DNA of 64,000 nucleotides, taken from Pontibacillus yanchengensis. Its GTDB lineage: Bacteria; Bacillota; Bacilli; Bacillales; BH030062. The position numbers were made by a program, and so were the translations under genes. A model generated the notes under the pieces. It was given only the letters and a program-made list of their open reading frames with translations, was not told the DNA's origin and did no database searches. Location: positions 434,001 through 498,000 of the forward strand of contig NZ_WMEU01000003.1 of the NCBI RefSeq assembly GCF_009856295.1. Reading direction: 5' to 3'. This document shows, in pieces, positions 27,663 through 39,376 of this stretch (the first letter of the stretch is position 1; every line of letters begins with the position of its first letter).

Positions 27663-28934
27663 TTGGTGAAACCACAGTTATCACAAGAGCAAAAGCTTAC
27701 TTGGAAAATGACACAAAAGTTAAGTCAGGCTATCGAAATTCTTCAATATAATGGGGTAGAGTTAGAGGAATATTTAGAAAAACAGGTGGAGGAGAATCCT
27801 CTTTTAGAATGGAAGAAAGGGGAACTTCCTTCTTCAGGTAGTGCCTATCCTGTTTCAGGAGTGCCGGAGAAAGAGCAAGATTTGTATGCGTATATAAAGG
27901 ATCAGCTTTTAGACATTCCTATGGAGGAACATATTAAACGCGCAGTTGTATATGGGATAGATAGTTTGAATGAACATGGGTATTTTGATGTTGATGTTCA
28001 AGAATGGGGAAAAGAGATACAGGCCAATCAAGAAACGATTGAGCAAGCGATACAAATCATCCAGTCGTTAGAGCCGGCAGGTATTGGTGCTTGGTCGCTA
28101 CAAGAAAGTATTTCGCTTCAGTTACAACGACTCGGATGTGACGCTAATGTGATAGATTTGGTCCACAATAACTTACAACTTGTCGCAGAGCAAGATGTGG
28201 AGGCCATTGCTGAAATATATGGCTGTACAAAGGATGAAACTCAAGATGCAATGGAACTGATCCAAGGTTGCCACCCAAGGCCAGGTCTTCAAGTTGCTCC
28301 TGTCGAGCAGGACTATATCGTCCCCGATGCATACATATATAAGAAGGAAGGTACATGGGAAGTAGAACTTTCTATCTACAACCAGCCTACCATTGTAATC
28401 GATGAATCACTTGTCCACCTATCTGAAAAGAATCAAGAAGCTCAAGCGTTTATCCATGAAAAATATAAACATGCCGAGTGGCTTCAAATGGCAATTGAAC
28501 AACGTAAAAAGAATGTATTGTCCATCATCGAGGAGATAGTGAATAAGCAAGAATCATTCTTTGAATCAGGACCTATGCAAGTACATGCGCTTCGTTTGCG
28601 TGAGATTGCAGATGAGGTTAACTTACATGTGTCTACGGTTAGTCGCGCCATTCGGAATAAGTATATTCAAACCCCGCACGGGATTTATCCAATTAAATTT
28701 TTCTTTCAGCAAGGTGTTAAAATGCGAACAGGGCAAGAAGCTTCTTCTTATGCGATCAAACAGTTAATCAAAGAATCGATACAGCTTGAAGATGCAAGGA
28801 AGCCTCACTCCGATCAAGCACTAAGTGTGAGGCTTAAGGACGAATTCGGTATTTACCTGTCTAGAAGAACAGTGGCAAAATACCGAAAAGAATTATGTAT
28901 TCCATCCTCTACAGAACGAAAAAAGAAAGGATGA
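27663..28934 (+). CDS. sigL: RNA polymerase sigma-54 factor SigL (RpoN)
   Basis: A 423-aa sigma-54. The N-terminal activator-interacting region starts QLSQEQKLTWKMTQKLSQAI, the core-binding domain follows, LRLREIADEVNLHVSTVSRA is the HTH region, and the C-terminal RpoN box reads SRRTVAKYRKEL. It recognises -24/-12 promoters and needs enhancer-binding activators, in Bacillus for levanase, amino-acid and branched-keto-acid genes. The start is TTG at 27663 (GTG follows) behind AGGGGCG. Its end overlaps an upstream ATG of the next gene. Confidence 0.95.
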   Translation: MVKPQLSQEQKLTWKMTQKLSQAIEILQYNGVELEEYLEKQVEENPLLEWKKGELPSSGSAYPVSGVPEKEQDLYAYIKDQLLDIPMEEHIKRAVVYGIDSLNEHGYFDVDVQEWGKEIQANQETIEQAIQIIQSLEPAGIGAWSLQESISLQLQRLGCDANVIDLVHNNLQLVAEQDVEAIAEIYGCTKDETQDAMELIQGCHPRPGLQVAPVEQDYIVPDAYIYKKEGTWEVELSIYNQPTIVIDESLVHLSEKNQEAQAFIHEKYKHAEWLQMAIEQRKKNVLSIIEEIVNKQESFFESGPMQVHALRLREIADEVNLHVSTVSRAIRNKYIQTPHGIYPIKFFFQQGVKMRTGQEASSYAIKQLIKESIQLEDARKPHSDQALSVRLKDEFGIYLSRRTVAKYRKELCIPSSTERKKKG

Positions 28935-28942
28935 AGGAACAG

Positions 28943-29191
28943 ATGGGGCAGGAGATTATTTTATATGGAAAAAAAGATTGTCACTTATGTGATGATGCAA
29001 AAGGATTATTGAGGGGACTTCAGGAGGAATTTGATTTTACCGTTAAAGAATTAGATATCTATGCAGATGAACGTTTATTAGAACGATATCAAATAATGAT
29101 TCCTGTGGTAGAAATCGACGGAGAAGAAGTGGATTTTGGGCAAATTAGTGAACATTTAATTAGAAACCGTTTACATCGCAAAAATGCTTAA
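28943..29191 (+). CDS. glutaredoxin-family thiol-disulfide protein
   Basis: An 82-aa thioredoxin-fold protein with the redox motif CHLC (DCHLCDDAKGLL) near residues 11-14 and the cis-Pro in MIPVVEIDGEEV. It is of the short DUF836/glutaredoxin-like type often found before cggR in Bacillaceae. ATG 28943 follows AAGGA; an earlier in-frame ATG at 28931 overlaps the sigL stop and has poor spacing. It likely shares the sigL transcript. Confidence 0.85.
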   Translation: MGQEIILYGKKDCHLCDDAKGLLRGLQEEFDFTVKELDIYADERLLERYQIMIPVVEIDGEEVDFGQISEHLIRNRLHRKNA

Positions 29192-29199
29192 CCTCTTAG

Positions 29200-29228
29200 T
29201 TGCAAGGGAAATGGGGTACTGTTACAAT
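29200..29228 (+). promoter_or_regulatory. sigma-A promoter of the cggR-gapA operon
   Basis: TTGCAA (29200-29205), 17-bp spacer, TACAAT (29223-29228). It lies about 40 nt before the CggR operator. Confidence 0.7.
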
Positions 29229-29268
29229 AAACTTGTAAGTAAGCTTGAACGTATTTTTTTGTTCCTTC

Positions 29269-29304
29269 TGGGACACAATACGTCATAGCGGGACAAAAAA
29301 CCTC
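29269..29304 (+). promoter_or_regulatory. CggR operator
   Basis: TGGGAC-N6-CGTC-N4-CGGGAC-N6-CCTC. This reproduces the spacing of the B. subtilis CggR operator CGGGAC-N6-TGTC-N4-CGGGAC-N6-TGTC, with changes mainly in the downstream TGTC half-elements. It sits between the promoter and cggR, where bound CggR blocks elongation until fructose-1,6-bisphosphate releases it. Confidence 0.85.
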
Positions 29305-29339
29305 CCGCTGAGGCTTGCATACAGCAAAGGAGCTTTACC

Positions 29340-30368
29340 ATGAGGGCATTAATAGACTTACAGAGTAAACTATTCCCTGATATATTGGAAGTTATGCAAA
29401 GAAGGTATGAAATTCTTCATTTCATCCAATTGATGGAACCGATTGGTAGAAGAAGTCTTGCTGACAATATGAAAATAGCAGAGCGTACTGTTCGTTCTGA
29501 AATTGATTTCATGCATGAGCAAGGTTTCATTGAGGTTACTACTAAGGGAATGCACTTAACAAATGAAGGCAAGCAAGTTATATTTCAACTCAGTGAGTTT
29601 ATTAAAGAGCTAAAAGGTGTAACAAAAATAGAGGAACAACTAAAACATAAATTGAACTTACATCATGTGGTAGTGGTTCCTGGGAATAGTGATGAACTCT
29701 CATGGGTGAAACAGGAAATGGGTAAGGCATGCGTTCGATACATGAAGCAAGAATTAAAATCGAACGAGACCATTGCTGTTACTGGTGGAGGAACGATAGC
29801 GGCGGTAGCTGAAATGATGACTCCATTAGAGAAGGCAAGAAATTGTCTATTTGTACCGGCTAGAGGTGGCCTAGGGGAACAGCTAGAAAATCAAGCGAAT
29901 ACGATTTGTGCTGAAATGGCGAAGAAAGCAAATGGGAACTATCGTTTGCTATATGTACCAGATCCTCTTAGCGAAGAATCCTATCAATCCATTATTGGAG
30001 AGCCTTCTGTGAAAGAAGTACTTGAATTAATTCGAGGTGCAAACATTATCGTGCATGGAATCGGTGATGCTATAACGATGGCTGAACGAAGGAAAACTCC
30101 TTCAGACGTTATGGAAACAATCCAAAATGGAAATGCAGTAGGTGAAGCATTTGGCTATTACTTTAACCAACAAGGAGATATTGTGCACAAAGTACGCACA
30201 GTAGGAATCCAATTAGAAGATTTACAACATACTAATTGTGTTATTGCGGTAGCAGGTGGTCGGTCAAAAGCCCAGGCAATTTCATCCTACTTCCAACAAG
30301 CACAATCAAATGTACTTATCACAGATGAAGGTGCAGCAAAAGAGTTACTAAAGGGAAATTCCCTTTAA
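29340..30368 (+). CDS. cggR: central glycolytic genes regulator CggR
   Basis: A 342-aa SorC-family repressor. The N-terminal HTH (about residues 25-75: GRRSLADNMKIAERTVRSEI) precedes a sugar-phosphate-binding domain with VTGGGTIAAVAEMM, VPARGGLGE and CVIAVAGGRSKA. It represses its own operon (cggR-gapA-pgk-tpiA-gpmI-eno) and is inactivated by fructose-1,6-bisphosphate in the B. subtilis system. It is the first gene of the glycolytic operon here, and the operator is visible upstream. Confidence 0.96.
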   Translation: MRALIDLQSKLFPDILEVMQRRYEILHFIQLMEPIGRRSLADNMKIAERTVRSEIDFMHEQGFIEVTTKGMHLTNEGKQVIFQLSEFIKELKGVTKIEEQLKHKLNLHHVVVVPGNSDELSWVKQEMGKACVRYMKQELKSNETIAVTGGGTIAAVAEMMTPLEKARNCLFVPARGGLGEQLENQANTICAEMAKKANGNYRLLYVPDPLSEESYQSIIGEPSVKEVLELIRGANIIVHGIGDAITMAERRKTPSDVMETIQNGNAVGEAFGYYFNQQGDIVHKVRTVGIQLEDLQHTNCVIAVAGGRSKAQAISSYFQQAQSNVLITDEGAAKELLKGNSL

Positions 30369-30405
30369 TATAAAATATCCAAGAATGCTCAAGGAGGAAT
30401 TTTTC

Positions 30406-31413
30406 ATGGCAATCAGAATTGGTATTAACGGTTTCGGACGTATCGGACGTAGCGTATTCCGCGCAGCTTGGAACAACGACGAAGTAGAGATCGTAGCACT
30501 AAACGACCTTACAGATGCAAACATGTTAGCTCATCTTCTTCAATATGACACTGTACATGGTACATTCGCAGAAGATGTACAAGTGAACGGTAAAAACCTA
30601 GTAGTAGGTGGAAAAGAGATTACGGTTCTATCTGAGCGCGATCCAGCTAACTTAAGTTGGGGCGAGCAAGGCGTTGACATCGTAATCGAATCAACTGGCC
30701 GCTTCACGAAGCGCGAAGACGCTAAGAAGCACATTGATGCAGGTGCTAAAAAAGTTATCATCTCTGCTCCAGCTAAAGGCGAAGACCTTACAGTTGTTAT
30801 GGGTGTTAACGAAGGTGACTACGACAAAGACAACCACCACGTTATCTCAAACGCATCTTGTACAACAAACTGCCTAGCACCATACGCTAAAGTACTTGAC
30901 GAGAAGTTCGGTCTTAAGCGCGGTATGATGACAACTGTTCACTCTTATACTAGTGACCAGCAAATCCAAGACGCGCCTCATAAAGACTATCGTCGTGCGC
31001 GTGCGGCAGCTGAAAATATCATTCCAACTACAACTGGTGCAGCTAGTGCTGTAGCGAAAGTTCTTCCACAACTAGATGGCAAACTTTCTGGAATGGCAAT
31101 GCGTGTTCCAACGAAGAACGTTTCTCTAGTTGACCTTGTAGCAGAACTAGATCAAAACGTATCTGCTGAAGACGTTAATGCAGCTCTTAAAGAAGCAGCA
31201 GAAGGCGAACTAAAAGGCATCTTAAATTATACAGAAGAAGAACTAGTATCTAGTGACTACAATGGTAGCACTGCTTCTTCTACAATCGATGCAGCTTCTA
31301 CACTAGTAATCGAAGACAACATGGTAAAAGTTGTTTCTTGGTATGACAACGAGTATGGCTATTCAAGCCGTTGTGTAGATTTAGCTGTTTATCTAGCTAA
31401 CCAGGGCGTTTAA
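30406..31413 (+). CDS. gapA: glyceraldehyde-3-phosphate dehydrogenase GapA
   Basis: A 335-aa NAD-dependent enzyme of glycolysis. Starts MAIRIGINGFGRIGR (NAD-binding), catalytic Cys in SNASCTTNCLAP, and SWYDNEYGYSSR at the C-terminus. ATG 30406 follows AAGGAGGAA; an upstream in-frame ATG at 30385 contains this RBS and is rejected. Codon use is strongly biased to C-ending optimal codons, as expected for a highly expressed gene. Confidence 0.97.
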   Translation: MAIRIGINGFGRIGRSVFRAAWNNDEVEIVALNDLTDANMLAHLLQYDTVHGTFAEDVQVNGKNLVVGGKEITVLSERDPANLSWGEQGVDIVIESTGRFTKREDAKKHIDAGAKKVIISAPAKGEDLTVVMGVNEGDYDKDNHHVISNASCTTNCLAPYAKVLDEKFGLKRGMMTTVHSYTSDQQIQDAPHKDYRRARAAAENIIPTTTGAASAVAKVLPQLDGKLSGMAMRVPTKNVSLVDLVAELDQNVSAEDVNAALKEAAEGELKGILNYTEEELVSSDYNGSTASSTIDAASTLVIEDNMVKVVSWYDNEYGYSSRCVDLAVYLANQGV

Positions 31414-31468
31414 TTCTACAGATAAGCAGGATTTATTCCCTTGAAAATCGTATTAAGATAAGTGAGAC

Positions 31469-31513
31469 CATCGCAAAGTGAAGGGGGAGTACACCTCCTC
31501 CTTTGCGATGTTT
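31469..31513 (+). terminator. hairpin between gapA and pgk
   Basis: CATCGCAAAG pairs with CTTTGCGATG around a GA-rich/CT-rich inner region that can pair further, followed by TTTGTTTG. The weak T-run suggests partial termination or an mRNA processing/stability hairpin, in line with gapA being made in excess of downstream enzymes. Confidence 0.6.
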
Positions 31514-31687
31514 GTTTGAAATAGTGTTGAAAAGAATGGAAGCACACCATAACTTTACCATTTCGGCATCTTTTCATTTCTGTTTCAAATCCTTGTTACA
31601 CGTTTGCTCATCAAGGAAAGATGGGAACGTACATACAGGGGAATACAAAACACATTCCAAGGTAATAAAAAAGGAGGTCCTATTCCC

Positions 31688-32878
31688 GTGAACGTGAATG
31701 AAAAGAAGTCCATTCAAAACGTAGATGTGAAAGGGAAAAAGGTTTTTTGCCGCGTTGATTTCAACGTACCAATGCAAGATGGGGAAGTAACGGATGATAC
31801 TCGTATCCGTGCAGCAATTCCAACCATTCAGTATTTAATCGAACAAGGTGCAAAAGTAATTCTTGCAAGCCACCTTGGAAGACCAAAAGGAGAAGCGGTG
31901 GAAGAGCTACGACTAGATCCAGTAGCGAAACGCCTAAGTAACCTAATGGACCGTACCGTTACCAAAACGGACGAAGCATACGGTAGCGAAGTAGACGAGG
32001 CGATTTCCCAGATGGAATCAGGCGATGTACTACTTCTTGAAAATGTTCGCTTCTACCCAGGCGAGGAAAAGAACGATGCAGAATTAGCGAAGCAATTTGC
32101 GAATCTTGCAGACGTTTACGTTAACGACGCCTTTGGTGCTGCTCACCGTGCACATGCTTCAACGGAAGGTATTGCGCACCACATTCCAGCAGTAGCTGGC
32201 TACCTAATGGAAAAGGAACTGCGTGTCCTTGGAAATGCGTTACAAGACCCTGATCGACCATTTACTGCTATTATTGGTGGCGCCAAGGTTAAAGACAAAA
32301 TTGGCGTAATTGATAACTTAATTGATAAGGTAGATAATCTAATTATCGGCGGTGGACTAGCTTATACGTTTGTGAAAGCGCAAGGCTATGAAATCGGAAA
32401 ATCCTTACTAGAAGAAGACAAAATCGAAACAGCGAAAGAATATATGAAAAAAGCTGAAGAAAAAGGCGTTAATTTCGTTATGCCTGTAGACGTTATCGTT
32501 GGAGACGACTTCTCTAATGATGCGAATACGCAAACCGTAGATATCAATAGCATCCCAGCAGATTGGGAAGCAATGGATATCGGTCCAAAATCCATCGAAA
32601 AGTATAGCGACATTGTGAAAAACTCTAAGCTTATTATCTGGAATGGACCTATGGGCGTTTTTGAACTAGAAACGTTCGCTAACGGTACAAAAGGTGTAGC
32701 AGAAGCTCTAGGTCAAACAGAAGGCTATACTGTAATTGGCGGCGGTGACTCTGCAGCAGCTGTTGAGAAGTTTGGTTATTCTGATCAAATGGATCACATG
32801 TCCACAGGTGGCGGAGCTTCCCTAGAGTTCATGGAAGGTAAAGATCTTCCTGGTGTTGTAGCTCTTAACGACAAGTAA
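31688..32878 (+). CDS. pgk: phosphoglycerate kinase Pgk
   Basis: A 396-aa enzyme transferring phosphate from 1,3-bisphosphoglycerate to [12 protein letters not shown] near the start, ASHLGRPKG, and the C-terminal nucleotide region with WNGPMGVFE and [12 protein letters not shown] are present. GTG at 31688 ([18 protein letters not shown]) follows AAAAAGGAGGTCC; the frame is open upstream to 31604 but without a ribosome site. Confidence 0.96.
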   Translation: MNVNEKKSIQNVDVKGKKVFCRVDFNVPMQDGEVTDDTRIRAAIPTIQYLIEQGAKVILASHLGRPKGEAVEELRLDPVAKRLSNLMDRTVTKTDEAYGSEVDEAISQMESGDVLLLENVRFYPGEEKNDAELAKQFANLADVYVNDAFGAAHRAHASTEGIAHHIPAVAGYLMEKELRVLGNALQDPDRPFTAIIGGAKVKDKIGVIDNLIDKVDNLIIGGGLAYTFVKAQGYEIGKSLLEEDKIETAKEYMKKAEEKGVNFVMPVDVIVGDDFSNDANTQTVDINSIPADWEAMDIGPKSIEKYSDIVKNSKLIIWNGPMGVFELETFANGTKGVAEALGQTEGYTVIGGGDSAAAVEKFGYSDQMDHMSTGGGASLEFMEGKDLPGVVALNDK

Positions 32879-32950
32879 GCAACTGAATAACAGAACGACA
32901 GGCATAGAGCCTCTAACACGTTTGAAAAATTGAAAAGACGAGGTGACATC

Positions 32951-33704
32951 ATGCGTAAAAAAGTGATTGCAGGTAACTGGAAAATGAACAAACTTTTAAA
33001 TGAAGCTGAAGATTTCGTTACAGATGTAAAAGGTGACGTACCTTCCTTCGATCAGGTTGAGACCGTTGTGGTAGCACCATTCACACATCTTCATCCACTT
33101 GTTCAAAAAGCAGCAGGTAGTGACGTGAAGATCGGTGCTCAGAACATGTACCACGAAGATAGTGGTGCATTCACAGGTGAAGTTAGTCCAGAAATGCTAA
33201 AAGACATCGGAGTAGATTATGTAGTATTAGGTCACTCTGAGCGTCGTGAGCTTTTCGCTGAGACAGATGAATCTGTTAACAAGAAAGTACATGCTTCCTT
33301 TAAACACAACCTTACTCCAATCGTATGTGTTGGTGAGTCTGACGAACAACGTGAAGCCGACCAAGCAAGTGAAGTCGTAGAAGCACAAGTGAAAAAAGCA
33401 CTTGAAGGCTTAACGAATGAACAAGTACAAGATGTCATTATTGCATATGAACCAATCTGGGCGATTGGCACAGGCAAAACAGCAACAGCTGAAGATGCGA
33501 ATGCAATGTGTGCTCACATTCGCAACGTTGTGAAAAGCTACGCGAACGAAGAAGCTGCTAACCGACTACGCGTTCAGTACGGTGGAAGCGTGAAGCCAGC
33601 TAACGTAGAAGAGTTACTTGGCCAATCTGACATTGATGGTGCACTAGTAGGTGGCGCAAGTCTTAAAGCTGATTCTTTCTTACAATTAGTGGAGGCAGGC
33701 AAAC

Positions 33705-33712
<8 letters not shown>
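32951..33712 (+). CDS. tpiA: triosephosphate isomerase TpiA
   Basis: A 253-aa (beta/alpha)8 barrel interconverting DHAP and glyceraldehyde 3-phosphate. AGNWKMNK (catalytic Lys), GHSERRE (catalytic His), [14 protein letters not shown] (catalytic Glu and loop 6), [12 protein letters not shown] 32951 lies behind GAGGTGA. It overlaps gpmI by 8 nt. Confidence 0.97.
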
Positions 33713-36555
<2,843 letters not shown>

Positions 36556-36568
36556 GGTTATTTATAGG

Positions 36569-36604
36569 AAAAGCCTCTCTGCAAGTCAGAGAGGCTTTTT
36601 TTTA
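36569..36604 (+). terminator. intrinsic terminator of the glycolytic operon
   Basis: AAAAGCCTCTCT pairs with AGAGAGGCTTTT around a short loop, followed by T residues. Confidence 0.9.
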
Positions 36605-36649
36605 TCGTCTAGAAAATTATAAGCGGATTGAGGTTGTGGACAACTTTGA

Positions 36650-36870
36650 GAAAGTGAAGTGGCCACGCCCAGCTACTAGCAAACTTCCTGCACCTCCTTA
36701 CGATAAGTCAACATCGAATCGCTACCGCTCTTCGTGTTTCCTTTATCTTAAAAGGATTTTGAGGAAGTTCGATTAAAATCGCTACGTCACGTAGCAACAT
36801 CGAACCAACCTACGTCCTGTAGGCCGCAGTTTGTACGTCGCTAAACGGGCGCTTGCGCTTTTGTTCCGTT
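36650..36870 (-). repeat. dispersed structured repeat family R, copy 4 (best preserved)
   Basis: On the minus strand, from 36870 downward: GCGCAAGCGCCCGTTTAGCG, CTGCGGCCTAC-AGGAC-GTAGG hairpin, GTTCGATGTTGCTACGTGAC then GTAGCGATTTTAATCGAAC (nested hairpin: outer GTTCGAT/ATCGAAC, inner GCTACG/CGTAGC), GATAAAGGAAACACGAAG, ATTCGATGTTGACTTATCG, TAAGGAGGTGCAGGAAGTTT and GCTGGGCGTGGCC. No gene is visible in 36605-36949. Confidence 0.8.
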
Positions 36871-36949
36871 TATGGAATAGTAAACAAGTATGATAAAATC
36901 AAGAAAGAGCTAAGACTTATTTGTACGAGATATAGATGTGGAGGTCACT

Positions 36950-37147
36950 ATGCTAAGCAATATTCCTATTTTCACCCTTATCATGATTCTTGTTGTACTA
37001 GCCATCCCTATCTATTTAGCAGTATGGGCGTATAAAGATGCGAAGCAAAAGGATAAAGGTGCTGTTTACCCGGTGGTGGTTTTCTTAATGGTGCTGTGCT
37101 TACCGTTTGTCGGCATCTTCCTGTATGCCATGTTTCGAAATCGATAA
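36950..37147 (+). CDS. small two-helix membrane protein
   Basis: A 65-aa protein with hydrophobic segments at about residues 8-27 and 42-62 separated by a charged loop (YKDAKQKDKG). This layout resembles the PLDc_N-type short membrane domain found as stand-alone proteins in Bacillaceae; function unknown. ATG 36950 follows GGAGG; a GTG in frame at 36938 overlaps that site. Confidence 0.75.
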   Translation: MLSNIPIFTLIMILVVLAIPIYLAVWAYKDAKQKDKGAVYPVVVFLMVLCLPFVGIFLYAMFRNR

Positions 37148-37169
37148 CATTGTAGGCTTTCTTATATAG

Positions 37170-37222
37170 AAAACCATCGTTGGAATCGTTTCATTCTAGT
37201 GAAACGTTACCAACGATGGTTT
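37170..37222. terminator. terminator with double hairpin
   Basis: AAACCATCGTTGG pairs with CCAACGATGGTTT and encloses a second stem CGTTTCA/TGAAACG. It lies between the small membrane protein gene and the opposing gene remnant and may serve both strands. Confidence 0.7.
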
Positions 37223-37513
37223 ACTTTTTACTTGCAACTCGACTATGATTAGCATTCTCTCGCCCTAAAGCACGGTTCAACAACAATTGCATTTCCTCAC
37301 GATCAGAGGGAGACACCTCAGAATCATCCTCATGCCATTCCAGTAATTGCAAGCTAAAATAGTTCCTAATTCTTCTAAAGTAAAACGTACTGTTCGGGAA
37401 TTTATCAAGATATCCCCGAATCGTGTTCCGTCGAGCGTAACTCCATCATAACGCTTATAGGATAACATAAGTGATGATAGTGTCGTAATGATGGGTGTGG
37501 TCGTATAGTGCAC
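37220..37513 (-). pseudogene. frameshifted small gene
   Basis: On the minus strand a frame from 37513 reads ...RYDGVTLDGTRFGD and ...RFTLEELGTIL, then becomes non-protein-like. Another frame takes over near 37355-37370 with SLQLLEWHEDDSEVSPSDRE and continues to a stop at 37220-37222 (...NHSRVASKK). Joined, they give a protein of about 95 residues. No ribosome site is visible at the 5' end, so the start may be lost too. Family not recognised. Confidence 0.5.
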
Positions 37514-37522
37514 TACTATTGT

Positions 37523-38026
37523 TTAAGCACCAGGTGTAGGAGCAGCTCTTTGGCCTAGTTCTTGGTCCAGAATTAACAGTGCAGCAGGGTTATTATCAGC
37601 AATCGTAAGGCGATCTACAATCGTTTGGGATTGGGCTACTTCTTCTACTTGTTCTCTCAAAAATTGCTGAAGTAAGTCAGCTGTTTGCTGATCCTTTTGG
37701 TTGGTAAATGTATAAGCTTGACGATAAGAATCCGTAACAAATTGTTCATGTTCTAACACCTTTTTAAATGTTTCTAGAGGATTGCCGAAATCAGTAGGTT
37801 GAGCTGGCATAGACTGTATTTCAACAGTCCCATCACGGTCCGTAACGTAATCGATTAACCTGAGCATATGAGTTCTCTCTTCCCCAGACTGTATTCGTAA
37901 CCAGCTTGCCATTCCCGTATAATTCTTTTTAGCCATGTGTGCTGCCATAGCTAAATATAACGTGGAAGAAACATGCTCGATTTGGATTAAGTTGTTTAGC
38001 ATCTTCAGAATTTGTTCATTTAACAT
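37523..38026 (-). CDS. ferritin-like iron storage protein
   Basis: A 167-aa non-haem ferritin of the FtnA type: a four-helix bundle with ferroxidase ligands in LIQIEHVSSTLY (Glu17 region), GEERTHMLRLIDY (EExxH), KVLEHEQFV and REQVEEVAQ. It stores iron as a 24-mer in the cytoplasm. Typical length. ATG 38026 follows AGGGGTGAA on the minus strand. It is a single gene. Confidence 0.9.
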   Translation of the reverse strand: MLNEQILKMLNNLIQIEHVSSTLYLAMAAHMAKKNYTGMASWLRIQSGEERTHMLRLIDYVTDRDGTVEIQSMPAQPTDFGNPLETFKKVLEHEQFVTDSYRQAYTFTNQKDQQTADLLQQFLREQVEEVAQSQTIVDRLTIADNNPAALLILDQELGQRAAPTPGA

Positions 38027-38204
38027 ATATTCACCCCTGAAAGTAAAGTCACTTATACATTTTATTTTTCATTTCGAAAATTATTCTGCAAGGTTTTTCA
38101 TGAACAAAAGGCTCCTACTATTACTTTTGCAACATATTGAAGTTAGTGATGCCTGAAATTGTGGAATGTTATTAAGACCCCTATATTAAAAGGAGGGAAA
38201 ACTA

Positions 38205-39269
38205 GTGTGGTGGAAACATCTATATTTTAAATACATAACCGGATTTATATTACTTTTAATTGCGATCTACTTTTTGAACATTCTACATTTCTTTAACCCA
38301 ATAAAAGTTATTGTTGGAACTTTGTTTTACCCTATATTAATTGCGGGCTTTTTGTACTATGTATTAAAGCCGTTTGTGAGATGGATAAGGAAATTTAAGT
38401 TTATGCCGGAAGAACTAGCAATCTTAACTGTATTTGGCGTGATAGCAGGCGCGATTTATGTAGCTAGTCTCTTGTTAGCGGAAAAAATTAATACACAGTT
38501 ATCTGACTTAACCAATAAGTTACCTGAAAAATTAAAGCAGATGACAAAAGAAGCTGAAAAAACAATCGAACAAAATGATATGGGTATGTTATCCATAGAG
38601 ACCATTCGCCAAAAAGCAGGAAGTTACTTTGGAGGATTAGCTCAAGGATTAGGGGAAAACCTCACCCAGATAGTATCCACTATAACGGGAGCGACAACGG
38701 TCATCGTGATTGTCCCCTTTGTATTATTTTACTTTTTAAAAGATGATCATCGTTTTGTTCCGTTTATGATGAATTTCATACCGGAGAAGCACGTGGAAGA
38801 AGGAAAGAAAGTGTTACAAAATATTGATGAAAAGTTGAGTGCATATATTTTTGGTCAAATTACGGTTGCCTTTGTAGATGCTGCATTAATATATATAGCC
38901 TACTTAATCATTGGTTTAGATTATGCGTTAATCCTGGCCATTTTCGTAGCCATTACATCAGTCGTGCCATTTTTCGGACCAATCATTGGTATTATTCCAG
39001 CATTAGTCATTTCTCTTACCCAAGACCCTGCAATGGCCTTATATGTACTTATTGCGCTAGTAATTGTACAACAGCTTGAGGGAAATCTGGTAGCACCGCT
39101 TGTTCTTGGGAATCGATTAAATATTCATCCACTAACAATTATTTTATTACTAATTGTCGCTGCAGCTTTATATGGCTTTATTGGCATGCTGATTGCGATT
39201 CCTTTGTATGCAGTGCTGAAGGTAACGATTATAAATCTTTATTCATTTTACACTTTAAGAAGAAATTAA
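38205..39269 (+). CDS. AI-2E family (PerM/YdiK-type) transporter
   Basis: A 354-aa membrane protein with a pair of N-terminal helices (residues about 8-30, 35-55), a helix near 65-88, a long soluble/amphipathic segment (about 90-150), and a C-terminal bundle containing PFFGPIIGIIPALVISL and EGNLVAPLVLGNRLNIHPL, the family signature. Members are called AI-2 exporters, but several are sodium/proton antiporters in halophiles, so the substrate is open. The start is GTG 38205 behind AAAAGGAGGG. Confidence 0.88.
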   Translation: MWWKHLYFKYITGFILLLIAIYFLNILHFFNPIKVIVGTLFYPILIAGFLYYVLKPFVRWIRKFKFMPEELAILTVFGVIAGAIYVASLLLAEKINTQLSDLTNKLPEKLKQMTKEAEKTIEQNDMGMLSIETIRQKAGSYFGGLAQGLGENLTQIVSTITGATTVIVIVPFVLFYFLKDDHRFVPFMMNFIPEKHVEEGKKVLQNIDEKLSAYIFGQITVAFVDAALIYIAYLIIGLDYALILAIFVAITSVVPFFGPIIGIIPALVISLTQDPAMALYVLIALVIVQQLEGNLVAPLVLGNRLNIHPLTIILLLIVAAALYGFIGMLIAIPLYAVLKVTIINLYSFYTLRRN

Positions 39270-39376
39270 AAGCTAAAGGGTGAATGTATAAGTGCAACTA
39301 GGCCTCTGACTGCGCCTAAGGCTTGCCACTCGACAAGTTTTCTTTATCAACTATCGACATTAGGGGGACTTCACAA

